Shown here piece after piece: positions 8,298 to 15,882 of a stretch of 64,000 nt of DNA (positions are counted from its first letter, which is position 1; each line of letters opens with the position of its first letter). This DNA comes from an uncultured Enhydrobacter sp. Lineage in GTDB: Bacteria; Pseudomonadota; Gammaproteobacteria; Pseudomonadales; Moraxellaceae. The notes under the pieces were generated by a model, which worked only from the letters and a program-made list of their open reading frames with translations, made no database searches and had not been told where the DNA came from. Made by a program: the position numbers and the translations under genes. The stretch covers positions 62,001-126,000 of the forward strand of contig CAMIOS010000002.1 of assembly GCA_946222995.1 (NCBI GenBank), written 5' to 3'.

Positions 8298-9584
8298 ATG
8301 ATAACCGTCAACGAATTAAAAACCGCTATTGCCAACCGTTGCCAAACGTATTTGAGCGAAAATCCATTAGCGAGTCGAGCGACTATCGATTTGCCATTAT
8401 TGGAATCGCAAAACTATATATTAGCCAAAAACATCAACGCAAGTTTTGACATTCCCCGCCAAAACTTATCAGCAATGGATGGTTTTGCTTTTGCTAAAGA
8501 AAGTGACATTGGCGAAAATGCTACACTTGAAGTTATTGGTGAATCCTGTGCGGGTAAACCGTTTGACGGTCAACTAAAGGCTAATCAAGGCGTGCGTATC
8601 TTCACAGGAGCAGTTGTGCCGAACGATTGCGATTGTGTGGTTATGCAAGAAAACACCAATTTTGCAGAGATACAAAGCACACTAGATAAATCAAAGCCTT
8701 ATCAAATTACTTTATCAAAAGCCGCATCTATCGGAGCCAATATCCGCAAACAAGGCGAAGAAGTGCAAACAGGTGAAACGGTCTTGACCGCTGGCAAACG
8801 TATCAATCCCACTGATATCAGCTTATTGGCTAATCTTGGCGTAGCGACGGTAACGGTTGCAAAGCCCTTAACGGTTGGCGTTATTGCCACTGGGGATGAA
8901 CTCATCGAACTCGGCAAACCGATTGAACATCTTGCCCAAATTTATAACTCTAATACGCCAACGCTCAAAACGTTGCTTAAAGATTTACCCATAACCATCA
9001 AAGATTACGGCATTGTCTCTGATAATTTGGACACTACCCGAAACGCCATGCAAAAAGCGATTGGCGAATGCGACGTGATTATCTCAAGTGCAGGTGTGTC
9101 AGTAGGGGATTATGATTTTCTTACCACTGTGATTAATGAGTTAGGCAAAATCAACCATTACAAAGTAGCGATGAAACCTGGCAAACCGTTTGTGTTTGGC
9201 GAATTCGAACAAAATGATAAAACCGTTTTATATTTCGGTTTACCAGGTAATCCACTCTCTACGGTCGTAGGCTGTTTGCAATTTGTCAAACCTGCGTTAT
9301 GGCGATTGTCAGGCGTGGCAGAAAACGATTTGCCAAAACAACTAAGACTATCAGCCAAAACTACCCACGATATCAAAAAGCAAGCAGGACGCCAAGATTA
9401 CCAACGAGCAATTTTTAGCCAAAATGACGACGGTAGTTTTAGCGTCTCGCCGTTATCGGCACAGGATTCGCACCGTGTTAAACAGTTATCACAAGCAAAT
9501 TGCTTACTTGTGTTGCCCCAAGAGAACGCGGGCGTAAAAGCAGGTGAAATGGTAACCGTTGAACCGTTTAACTGGAATTTTTAG
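8298..9584 (+). CDS. moeA: Molybdopterin molybdenumtransferase MoeA
   Basis: 428 residues. MoeA inserts molybdate into adenylated molybdopterin to finish the molybdenum cofactor in the cytoplasm. Visible hallmarks are the early S-A-M-D-G-F-A motif, T-G-D-E-L in the central MoCF-binding domain, S-A-G-V-S-V-G-D-Y-D-F and G-L-P-G-N-P. The order of domains and the length match the family. It starts 6 bases after the isomerase remnant, so its original promoter may have been lost with the deleted upstream genes and it may now rely on the regulator-fragment promoter. A hairpin follows. The product is needed by the nitrate reductase encoded at 23.9-26.6 kb. Confidence 0.95.
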   Translation: MITVNELKTAIANRCQTYLSENPLASRATIDLPLLESQNYILAKNINASFDIPRQNLSAMDGFAFAKESDIGENATLEVIGESCAGKPFDGQLKANQGVRIFTGAVVPNDCDCVVMQENTNFAEIQSTLDKSKPYQITLSKAASIGANIRKQGEEVQTGETVLTAGKRINPTDISLLANLGVATVTVAKPLTVGVIATGDELIELGKPIEHLAQIYNSNTPTLKTLLKDLPITIKDYGIVSDNLDTTRNAMQKAIGECDVIISSAGVSVGDYDFLTTVINELGKINHYKVAMKPGKPFVFGEFEQNDKTVLYFGLPGNPLSTVVGCLQFVKPALWRLSGVAENDLPKQLRLSAKTTHDIKKQAGRQDYQRAIFSQNDDGSFSVSPLSAQDSHRVKQLSQANCLLVLPQENAGVKAGEMVTVEPFNWNF

Positions 9585-9592
9585 TTTGCAAA

Positions 9593-9620
9593 AATCGCTA
9601 CTCCCAAAGTAGTAGCGATT
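9593..9620 (+). terminator. Hairpin after moeA
   Basis: A perfect 10-bp stem, AATCGCTACT (9593-9602) with AGTAGCGATT (9611-9620), has an 8-base loop. The following bases are not a clear T-run, so termination may be partial or the hairpin may protect the mRNA end. Confidence 0.5.
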
Positions 9621-9639
9621 AAGTTATAAAAATGCTTTG

Positions 9640-9716
9640 GATGAATAGCAATTTTTAACAGGCTTTGCTAAAGTGATTGAACACCCACCACCGAGGCAAC
9701 GCCTAAAGAAACCACT
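9640..9716 (+). promoter_or_regulatory. moaA leader with small hairpins
   Basis: The gap before moaA contains nested short pairings such as AGGC-AAC-GCCT ending 21 bases before the ATG. The moaA start has no strong Shine-Dalgarno sequence, so a structured leader controlling translation is possible. moaA is a known site of Moco-sensing RNA leaders in gammaproteobacteria, but I could not fit this sequence to that motif by eye. Recorded as a candidate only. Confidence 0.2.
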
Positions 9717-10781
9717 ATGAAAACCGTCCCAACCAACCCAAGCCATGCGATAGGTCTCGGCTCTAACATCGCCGTTCCTGTCATCACTGAAAATAATGCT
9801 AAGTTGATTGATGGTTTCCATAGACAGTTAAAGTATTTACGCTTGTCTATCACCGATTTTTGTAACTTCCGCTGTAATTACTGCTTGCCAAACGGCTATA
9901 CCGCCAATGGTGGTAAACGCCCTGATAATGAACTTTCCCTGCCTGAAATTCAAACCCTTATCCAAGGCTTTGCCAAACTTGGCACAACCAAAGTGCGTCT
10001 CACAGGTGGTGAGCCGTCTATTCGTAACGATTTACCACAAATTATCGACCTTGCCAAAACTACCCAAGGTATCAAAACCGTCGCTCTAAGCTCAAACGGC
10101 TATCGCCTTGCCAAGCATTTAAACGATTGGCAAACTGCAGGACTGGATAAACTTAACATCAGCATTGATAGCTTTGACCCTATGATTTTTAAACAAATCA
10201 CAGGGTTTGATATGTTGCCAACTTTGCTCAAAGACATTGATAAACTGCTAGAAACAACAGACATCAAATTAAAACTTAACGGTATTTTGATGGCGGATAC
10301 CGACTATGACAATTTGCTTAACGCCTTGGATTATGTCAAAACTCGACCAGTGACTTACCGATTTATCGAATTTATGCAGACATCGGATAATCGAGAGTTA
10401 TTTTTTGCCGAACATACCAGTAGCCAAAAAATCAAAGATTATTTGCTTGAACATGGCTGGCAAGCCCAAAGCCGAGCAAGTGACGCAGGTCCTGCGATTG
10501 AATATAGCCATTCTGAGTATGTGGGTGGTATTGGGCTAATTGAGCCGTATGCACCGCAGTTTTGCGATTCATGTAATCGCTTGCGAGTGAGCAGCCAAGG
10601 TAAGGTTCATTTGTGCTTGTTTGACCAAGGCAGTTATGATGTGCGGGAATTTTTGAGCAATGGCAATATTGATGGACTGGTACAAGCGTTGCAAAATCTT
10701 ATGCCGATTAAGCCAGAGCATCATTTATTGAGAGAAAATAACAGCGGTATCATGGCAAATCTCTCGATGGTCGGTGGTTAA
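9717..10781 (+). CDS. moaA: GTP 3',8-cyclase MoaA
   Basis: 354 residues. MoaA is a radical-SAM enzyme that converts GTP to 3',8-cyclo-GTP, the first step of molybdopterin synthesis. The N-terminal cluster is C-N-F-R-C-N-Y-C (Cys49, 53, 56). The C-terminal cluster has Cys283, Cys286 and Cys300 (C-x2-C-x13-C). The protein ends in Gly-Gly, which the family needs for activity. The N-terminus is about 30 residues longer than usual before the conserved L-I-D-G-F-x-R-Q-x-x-Y-L-R-L-S, but no later in-frame ATG fits. It heads the moa gene run on the plus strand. Confidence 0.97.
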   Translation: MKTVPTNPSHAIGLGSNIAVPVITENNAKLIDGFHRQLKYLRLSITDFCNFRCNYCLPNGYTANGGKRPDNELSLPEIQTLIQGFAKLGTTKVRLTGGEPSIRNDLPQIIDLAKTTQGIKTVALSSNGYRLAKHLNDWQTAGLDKLNISIDSFDPMIFKQITGFDMLPTLLKDIDKLLETTDIKLKLNGILMADTDYDNLLNALDYVKTRPVTYRFIEFMQTSDNRELFFAEHTSSQKIKDYLLEHGWQAQSRASDAGPAIEYSHSEYVGGIGLIEPYAPQFCDSCNRLRVSSQGKVHLCLFDQGSYDVREFLSNGNIDGLVQALQNLMPIKPEHHLLRENNSGIMANLSMVGG

Positions 10782-10823
10782 AATTAACAACTTGAATAAA
10801 TTAAATTACAAGTGAGAGTAAGA

Positions 10824-11354
10824 ATGAGCAAACCTGAAAAACCTTTAATTCCTTTAAATATCGCCATTTTGACCGTATCAGACACACGCACCCTTGACGA
10901 AGATACTTCCGGCAAATACCTAGCCGATAGCCTTATCGAAGCAGGGCATACGCTTGCCGAGCGAGCGTTGACCACCGATGATATCTACCAAATCCGTGCG
11001 ATGGTGAGTAAATGGATTGCCGACCCAAATGTCCATGCGGTCATTACCACAGGCGGTACGGGTTTTTATATTCGTGACAGTATGCCCGAAGCGGTTTCGC
11101 CATTATTTGATAAAGAAGTGCAAGGCTTTGGCGAGATGTTTCGAGCGTTATCTCGTGATGAAATCGGTATGTCCACGCTCCAATCTCGTGCGGTGGCAGG
11201 CATGGCGAATAATACAGCGATTTTCTGTTTGCCAGGTTCGACTGGGGCGTGTCGCACTGGTTGGGAAGGGATTTTAAAAGACCAACTCGACAACCGCACT
11301 CGTCCGTGTAACTTTGTACCGCATTTAACGCGTGTTAATCCTACGCATGATTGA
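10824..11354 (+). CDS. moaB: Molybdenum cofactor biosynthesis protein MoaB/Mog family
   Basis: 176 residues from ATG 10824, chosen over a GTG at 10812 because a GAGAGTAAG-type ribosome site lies just before the ATG. Hallmarks of the MPT-adenylyltransferase fold are L-T-V-S-D-T-R, T-T-G-G-T-G near residue 80 and L-P-G-S-T-G-A near 137. Members adenylate molybdopterin before MoeA adds molybdate. The 3' end overlaps mobA by 8 bases, which suggests coupled translation. Assignment to MoaB rather than Mog rests on the short N-terminus and the operon position. Confidence 0.9.
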   Translation: MSKPEKPLIPLNIAILTVSDTRTLDEDTSGKYLADSLIEAGHTLAERALTTDDIYQIRAMVSKWIADPNVHAVITTGGTGFYIRDSMPEAVSPLFDKEVQGFGEMFRALSRDEIGMSTLQSRAVAGMANNTAIFCLPGSTGACRTGWEGILKDQLDNRTRPCNFVPHLTRVNPTHD

Positions 11355-12003
11355 TTTGGCAGGTATCGTGATTTTGGCTGGCGGTGAATCCACTCGTATG
11401 GGTTTGCCCAAGGCTTTGTTAAAACTGACAAATGGTGAAACCCTAATTGATTTTCATATTTGCCACGCTAAAGCATTAAGTAACAAGTTATCAAGCCTAA
11501 CAAAATTAAAATTACCCGTTATGTTAGCGGATAATGGTAAGAGATTTTATCAGCCTAACTATTTAGAAAAAGGCAAAGTCATTTTAATTGATGATTATGT
11601 TGAAAATGATGAAACTGGCAAAGGTGCAGGGGCATTATCGGCGATTGTAATGGCTATGCAAGAAGTCATTTATCCAAATGATTATTTAATGGTGATTTGT
11701 TGTGATAGTTTGATAAATGCCACTCAGCTTTACGATAAGTTGTTTAATCAAATAACCGATAAAAATGAAGATGTGGTTTATTTTAAAGGGGAAAAAGATT
11801 ATCCGTTGTTGGGGTTGTATCGTGTTGATTTATTGCCAAAGTTAAAAGTTTACTTGGATAAAGGCAATCGAGCGGTAATGAAGTTTTTAAAAGATAAAAA
11901 AGTTAAAACGGTTGGTTTGCCAAACGAATGGGTAAATTTGGCGAATTTTAACACGTTAGATGAATTTAATTTAGCATTAAAGCAACTAAATGAATTAGGA
12001 TAA
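11347..12003 (+). CDS. mobA: Molybdenum cofactor guanylyltransferase-type NTP transferase
   Basis: 218 residues from ATG 11347; a GTG at 11332 would add 5. The N-terminus carries the nucleotidyltransferase signature I-L-A-G-G-E-S-T-R-M-G-L-P-K-A-L that binds the nucleotide, and C-C-D-S near residue 118 fits the metal-binding Asp. MobA attaches GMP to Mo-molybdopterin to give the bis-MGD form used by DMSO-reductase-family enzymes such as the nitrate reductase at 23.9-26.6 kb. A MocA-like cytidylyltransferase is the alternative, but the Moco operon with a bis-MGD client favours MobA. The sequence is more AT-rich than its moa neighbours. Confidence 0.8.
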   Translation: MIDLAGIVILAGGESTRMGLPKALLKLTNGETLIDFHICHAKALSNKLSSLTKLKLPVMLADNGKRFYQPNYLEKGKVILIDDYVENDETGKGAGALSAIVMAMQEVIYPNDYLMVICCDSLINATQLYDKLFNQITDKNEDVVYFKGEKDYPLLGLYRVDLLPKLKVYLDKGNRAVMKFLKDKKVKTVGLPNEWVNLANFNTLDEFNLALKQLNELG

Positions 12004-12006
12004 ATA

Positions 12007-12372
12007 ATGGACTGGCAACCAATTTCAGAAGCTGACCTTTGGCAACTCATCATTGAATCTGAAAGTCGTATGAGTATCGCCCAAGCCAAACTTTGGGAAG
12101 TTATTAGAATAGACCCAAGAAAATGGCAAGAAAAAACTTATGGCAAACTGGGCGGTGGATTTTGGGCAGTTGCTCTGATTGGCAATTTAGTTGTTTATTA
12201 TAACGATATTGAAGACGGTTTTAACATTTCTCCTTATTTTGATTATGGCGTGATTGCTAATTATCAATGCAATCAAGATGAATTGGAATGGTCGGTGCAA
12301 TATATTTTAGACATGATTTTGCAAGGTGGAGTTCATTATCCACGTTGCTCACCACCAAAACCGATTGAGTAA
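12007..12372 (+). CDS. Unknown 121-aa protein inside the Moco operon
   Basis: The ATG at 12007 follows an AGGATAAATA ribosome site and lies 3 bases after the mobA stop, so it is almost certainly translated with the operon. The protein is soluble and Trp/Tyr rich (M-D-W-Q-P near the start, then E-L-E-W and H-Y-P-R-C). A central stretch G-G-F-W-A-V-A-L-I-G-N-L-V-V-Y-Y-N-D-I-E-D-G-F looks like strands of a small alpha-beta fold. It has no signal peptide or metal motif. I do not recognise it. SMI1/KNR4-like or immunity-type folds have similar small Trp-rich sheets, but I would not assign one. It may simply be a passenger in the operon. Confidence 0.8.
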   Translation: MDWQPISEADLWQLIIESESRMSIAQAKLWEVIRIDPRKWQEKTYGKLGGGFWAVALIGNLVVYYNDIEDGFNISPYFDYGVIANYQCNQDELEWSVQYILDMILQGGVHYPRCSPPKPIE

Positions 12373-12390
12373 TTTATAAAAGAGTAAAAC

Positions 12391-12873
12391 ATGACCCAGA
12401 ATTTAACGCATTTAGACAGCAATGGCGACATATCAATGGTCGATGTATCCGACAAATCAGTCACCAAACGCACCGCTACCGCCACAGGGCAAGTCATCTT
12501 CCCTGTCGATATTTACCAAGCCATCAAAACCGCAGACGGTATGACAAAAAAAGGCTCAATCACCCAAACTGCCCATATCGCAGGCGTGATGGCAGCCAAA
12601 CGTACACACGAACTCATTCCGCTCTGCCACCAACTACCGCTAGACGGTATTAAAATCAGCTTTGAATACGATGATAGCAACCACGCAATCAACGTCACTG
12701 CCACCGCCAAAGTCACCCATAAAACAGGCGTGGAAATGGAAGCTTTAACCGCTGTATCCGTTGCTTGCTTGACGATTTATGACATGACCAAAGCCTTATC
12801 ACACGACATTATCATCAGCGATATCAAGCTACTTACCAAAACAGGGGGCAAATCTGACTATGCCAACGCCTAA
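12391..12873 (+). CDS. moaC: Cyclic pyranopterin monophosphate synthase MoaC
   Basis: 160 residues. MoaC turns the MoaA product 3',8-cyclo-GTP into cyclic pyranopterin monophosphate. Visible family motifs are M-V-D-V-S-D-K near the start, T-A-H-I-A-G-V-M-A-A-K, L-C-H-Q-L-P, K-T-G-V-E-M-E-A-L-T and the terminal T-K-T-G-G-K-S. The catalytic Lys and Asp regions are intact. Its 3' end overlaps moaD by 14 bases. Confidence 0.97.
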   Translation: MTQNLTHLDSNGDISMVDVSDKSVTKRTATATGQVIFPVDIYQAIKTADGMTKKGSITQTAHIAGVMAAKRTHELIPLCHQLPLDGIKISFEYDDSNHAINVTATAKVTHKTGVEMEALTAVSVACLTIYDMTKALSHDIIISDIKLLTKTGGKSDYANA

Positions 12874-13123
12874 AACTTCTTCGAAAAATTTGGAAATTTT
12901 ATACTTTGCCAGTCTAGCCGAACAAGCAGGCAAAGACGAAGAAAAAATCCGCTTTGATGGTGATAGCTTGACCGAGCTTTATCAAACTTTGAGCGAGAAA
13001 TACGAATTTAAACTTGCTCAAGAAAAACTTGCGGTCGCCATTAATCACGAAATGACCGATTGGCAAACACTAATTAATGATGGGGATGTCGTCGCCTTTA
13101 TCCCACCCGTGGCAGGGGGCTAA
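12860..13123 (+). CDS. moaD: Molybdopterin synthase sulfur carrier subunit MoaD
   Basis: 87 residues with the ubiquitin-like MoaD fold. It ends in P-P-V-A-G-G; the terminal Gly-Gly is thiocarboxylated and delivers sulfur to the MoaE active site. The start overlaps the end of moaC, and moaE follows after one base. Confidence 0.95.
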   Translation: MPTPKTSSKNLEILYFASLAEQAGKDEEKIRFDGDSLTELYQTLSEKYEFKLAQEKLAVAINHEMTDWQTLINDGDVVAFIPPVAGG

Positions 13124-13124
13124 A

Positions 13125-13628
13125 ATGTCAAATGCGATGTCGAATTTACATCAAGGCTCATCGGTAATTAGCATTAGCGAAGACGAAGCGTACCAAACCG
13201 CCATTACCAATGGCTTTGCCTCACTTGATAAATCCATTGACGACAGACGACTAAAACAAGCGTTAATGAGCGATAGTTGCGGAGCATTGGCTACTTTTGA
13301 AGGCTGGGTGCGTAACCACAACAACGCTCGTCCAGTCACCAAATTGACTTACTACGGTTATGAAAAACTGGCAATCAACCAAGGCAAAAAATTGATTGAA
13401 CAAGCCAAAGCCCAGTTTGATATCGAACACGCGATTGCGATTCACCGTATTGGTGATTTAGCGATTGGTGAGATGGCGGTGTGGATTGGCGTCACTGCAT
13501 CGCATCGTTATCCTGCGTTTGATGCGTGTCGTTGGCTACTCGATGCCATCAAAGCCGATATTCCCGTGTGGAAACAAGAATTTTATGCTGATAGTACCGA
13601 GAGCCTTTGGCTATCCAATAACGGTTAA
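13125..13628 (+). CDS. moaE: Molybdopterin synthase catalytic subunit MoaE
   Basis: 167 residues from ATG 13125, directly after the moaD stop; an upstream in-frame ATG at 13077 would lie inside moaD and is less likely. MoaE, with MoaD, adds the two dithiolene sulfurs to precursor Z. Motifs seen are G-A-L-A-T-F-E-G-W-V-R near residue 47, Y-Y-G-Y-E near 73, R-I-G-D-L-A-I-G-E, and the C-terminal A-I-K-A-D-I-P-V-W-K-Q-E-F with the catalytic Lys. About 30 extra residues precede the usual N-terminus. Confidence 0.95.
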   Translation: MSNAMSNLHQGSSVISISEDEAYQTAITNGFASLDKSIDDRRLKQALMSDSCGALATFEGWVRNHNNARPVTKLTYYGYEKLAINQGKKLIEQAKAQFDIEHAIAIHRIGDLAIGEMAVWIGVTASHRYPAFDACRWLLDAIKADIPVWKQEFYADSTESLWLSNNG

Positions 13629-13649
13629 TCAAAAGGTTTTGTAAAAACG

Positions 13650-14387
13650 ATGAATACCGCCATGTTAAGCGTTTTATTTTTTGTCTCTGCGTTGCTGTAT
13701 TCATCGGTGGGGCATGGCGGGGCGTCGGGTTATTTAGCGATGATGGGGCTGATGGGCGTAGAGCCAAGTCTAATGAAGCCGACTGCGTTATGCTTGAATA
13801 TATTGGTATCAACCATTGCCTTTTGGCGTTTTTACACAGCCAAAAATTTCTCATGGCACATTTTTTTGCCGCTTGCGATTACCGCTATGCCGATGGCTTT
13901 TATTGGTGGAATGACGCATTTGCCCAGTCATTTTTATAAGCCGATTGTGGGTGCGGTGTTGGTTTTTTCTGCGATTTACTCGTTTATTTTTGCCAAAAAA
14001 CTCACCAGTGAGCAACCGTTAAAATCGGTGTCAAACTGGGTATTAGCGATTGTTGGGGCGATTTTAGGCTTGCTATCGGGTTTGACTGGTGTGGGTGGCG
14101 GTGTGTTTTTAAGCCCGATTTTACTTTTTAACCGATGGGCAAGTCCCAAAGTCGTTGCGGGCGTGGCGTCGGGTTTTATTTTGGTCAATTCGATTTCGGG
14201 CTTGTTTGGCGTGTTATCGACAGGGGCAAAATTGCCCAGCCAATTACCGATTTGGCTAATTGTGGTATTTTTAGGTGGATTTATTGGCTCAACTTATGGC
14301 AGCAAACACATCGCCGACCCCATGCTTAATAAGCTGTTATCAGTGGTGTTATTGATTGCGGGCTGTAAAATGTTGGCGAATTTTTGA
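13650..14387 (+). CDS. TauE/SafE-family membrane permease
   Basis: 245 residues with about seven or eight hydrophobic segments. The two family repeats are visible: S-S-V-G-H-G-G-A-S-G-Y-L-A near residue 19 and L-S-G-L-T-G-V-G-G-G-V-F-L-S near 144. Members are inner-membrane exporters or permeases of sulfite, organosulfur or other small anions. It lies between moaE and cobA and could serve anion balance in nitrate/nitrite or sulfur handling, but the substrate cannot be told from sequence. Gly-rich loops are intact. Confidence 0.85.
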   Translation: MNTAMLSVLFFVSALLYSSVGHGGASGYLAMMGLMGVEPSLMKPTALCLNILVSTIAFWRFYTAKNFSWHIFLPLAITAMPMAFIGGMTHLPSHFYKPIVGAVLVFSAIYSFIFAKKLTSEQPLKSVSNWVLAIVGAILGLLSGLTGVGGGVFLSPILLFNRWASPKVVAGVASGFILVNSISGLFGVLSTGAKLPSQLPIWLIVVFLGGFIGSTYGSKHIADPMLNKLLSVVLLIAGCKMLANF

Positions 14388-14442
14388 TGTATTACTTTTA
14401 AAATAAGAATTAAAAATTAATAAAATCAATTGTTTGTATTTT

Positions 14443-14458
14443 AGGCATGGTAATTGCA
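14443..14458 (+). promoter_or_regulatory. Sigma-54 promoter of cobA
   Basis: AGGCATGGTAATTGCA matches the -24/-12 pattern, with GG and GC exactly 12 bases apart and a full TTGCA. The start of transcription would be near 14470, about 28 bases before the cobA ATG. The core GGCATGGT is identical to the promoter of the nitrate transporter, so the two genes are likely co-regulated. Confidence 0.75.
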
Positions 14459-14497
14459 GTTTTAAATCAACTCATTTAACTGCTTTGGAAAACTGTT

Positions 14498-15364
14498 ATG
14501 CCATCAATCAATAGTCCCGTTAGTAATGAATTTTTTAATGATGAAAAATCACTACCTAATGATTTAAAAATTGGTATGAACACTAAGAAAACAAAGTTTA
14601 CACCAAAAAAAGGCAAAGTCTATCTTGTTGGTGCAGGTACAGGCGACCCCGAATTACTGACGATTAAAGCCTATAAAACCATCTTACAAGCCGATGTCAT
14701 TTGCTACGACAATCTAGTGAGCGATGAGATTTTGGCACTTAACCAAACAGCAGAAAAAATTTATGTCGGTAAAAAGTGCCATAAGCACAGTATGCCCCAA
14801 CAAGATATCAATGGGTTACTGGTTAAGCTTGCTAAGCAAGGCAAAACCGTGGTTCGGCTAAAATCGGGTGACCCATTCATCTTTGGGCGTGGTGGGGAAG
14901 AAATGCAAAAGGTCGTCGGGGCAGAGGTGGAATGCGAATCGATTGCAGGGATTACCACCGCATTAGCGGTTGCCAATAGTGTTAATATCCCGCTGACTCA
15001 CCGTGACCACGCCCAATCGGTGAAGTTTGTCACGGGATTTTTGAAAACCGACACACCCAATGAACAATATGCTGAATTGCTTGCAGATAATCAAACCGTG
15101 GTATTTTATATGGGGCTTAATACCTTGCCGTCATTAACACAAGGTTTATTGCAAGCGGGCAAATCCGCCGATACCCCATTTGCGATTATCTCGAATGTTA
15201 GCCGTGACAATGAGCAAGTATTGATTGGTACGCTAGATACAATTTTGGATTTGCAACATAATGCCAAATTACCGTCGCCCGCGGTAATGATAATGGGTGA
15301 TGTGGTGTCGCTATATTATGAGTTAAATACCAATAAGCAAAAATACAAAGAATTCTTGGTTTAA
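14498..15364 (+). CDS. cobA: Uroporphyrinogen-III C-methyltransferase (siroheme route)
   Basis: 288 residues. The enzyme methylates uroporphyrinogen III twice with SAM to give precorrin-2, from which siroheme is made. Hallmarks are V-Y-L-V-G-A-G-T-G-D-P-E-L-L-T near residue 41, the Y-D-x-L-V-S motif, and G-D-P-F-I-F-G-R-G-G-E-E near 125. There is no CysG-type dehydrogenase/ferrochelatase domain, so those steps are encoded elsewhere. An N-terminal tail of about 40 residues precedes the core; M27 is an alternative start. Its product supplies the siroheme of NirB, encoded convergently next to it, and the sigma-54 promoter ties it to nitrogen supply. Confidence 0.95.
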   Translation: MPSINSPVSNEFFNDEKSLPNDLKIGMNTKKTKFTPKKGKVYLVGAGTGDPELLTIKAYKTILQADVICYDNLVSDEILALNQTAEKIYVGKKCHKHSMPQQDINGLLVKLAKQGKTVVRLKSGDPFIFGRGGEEMQKVVGAEVECESIAGITTALAVANSVNIPLTHRDHAQSVKFVTGFLKTDTPNEQYAELLADNQTVVFYMGLNTLPSLTQGLLQAGKSADTPFAIISNVSRDNEQVLIGTLDTILDLQHNAKLPSPAVMIMGDVVSLYYELNTNKQKYKEFLV

Positions 15365-15380
15365 TTTTCAATTTAGAATA

Positions 15381-15410
15381 GTAGGGGGGTATCGAATACG
15401 CCCTTTTTTT
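15381..15410 (+). repeat. REP-like palindrome doubling as cobA terminator
   Basis: GTAGGGGGGTATCGAATAC followed by GCCC forms an imperfect hairpin (GTAT/ATAC and GGG/CCC arms around one mismatch) and is followed by seven Ts, so it can end cobA transcription. It is one of three related copies in this window. Confidence 0.6.
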
Positions 15411-15429
15411 AGTAAAAATTTAGGTAAAT

Positions 15430-15458
15430 AAAAAGGCATTATTTTTTAATACCTTTTT
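15430..15458 (-). terminator. Terminator of nirBD (bidirectional)
   Basis: The stem AAAAAGGYATTA with its complement has a T-rich loop and one T-G pair, flanked by A/T runs on both sides. Read on the minus strand it ends in a T-run 16 bases after the nirD stop. It lies in the convergent cobA-nirD gap. Confidence 0.65.
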
Positions 15459-15473
15459 ATTTTAACTAAGTTG

Positions 15474-15794
15474 CTAAATCATCACCACACCATTATTCAC
15501 GGTAACAGGGTACGACTTTAACGCCACGCTGTCATCGTCAATACACTTGCCCGTCGCCAAGTCAAAGCGTTGTTTGTACATGGGCGATGCCACATATCGC
15601 ACTTTTTGCCCGTCAATATCACAACTTCCGAGCAAACCCCGCGAGATAACATTGGCTTTACTAAATGGGTCAAAGTTATGCATCGCAAATATGTCGTCAT
15701 TTTGGGTGCGAAAGATAGCGACTTGCTCGCCATTGACTAGGGCACACACACCTGTTTCAGGGATGATATCATCTAGTTTGCAGATTTCATTCAT
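15474..15794 (-). CDS. nirD: Nitrite reductase (NADH) small subunit NirD
   Basis: 106 residues with a Rieske-like fold that lacks the usual Cys/His iron-sulfur ligands, as in NirD. F-A-M-H-N-F-D-P-F, V-I-S-R-G-L-L-G and Y-V-A-S-P-M-Y-K-Q-R-F-D-L match the family. NirD associates with NirB to reduce nitrite to ammonium with NADH. The start at 15794 was chosen because GGAAAAT lies just before it. An upstream ATG at 15851 would make the protein begin with a translated REP palindrome and is rejected. It follows nirB by 88 bases in the same direction. Confidence 0.93.
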   Translation of the reverse strand: MNEICKLDDIIPETGVCALVNGEQVAIFRTQNDDIFAMHNFDPFSKANVISRGLLGSCDIDGQKVRYVASPMYKQRFDLATGKCIDDDSVALKSYPVTVNNGVVMI

Positions 15795-15816
15795 GTTTAT
15801 TTTCCAATTTTCCATT

Positions 15817-15842
15817 GTAGGGGCGTATGGCATACACCCTTT
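15817..15842. repeat. REP-like palindrome between nirB and nirD
   Basis: GGGCGTATGGCATACACCC forms a hairpin with GGG/CCC and GTAT/ATAC arms and one mismatch, preceded by GTAG as in the copy at 15381. It sits in the nirB-nirD gap, where it could change the ratio of the two subunits by stabilising upstream mRNA. Confidence 0.55.
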
Positions 15843-15882
15843 GATAATCATTTTTCGTTATTTTTAAAGTTAATTGTTTAGT

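Noticed and set aside
9640..9716. Moco riboswitch call for the moaA leader
   Set aside because: I could not match the conserved motif by eye; kept only as a low-confidence candidate leader.
13077..13124. Longer moaE start at 13077
   Set aside because: It lies wholly within moaD; the ATG at 13125 directly after the moaD stop fits operon spacing.
15795..15851. Longer nirD start at 15851
   Set aside because: The extra residues are a translation of the REP-like palindrome, and a good ribosome site precedes the ATG at 15794.
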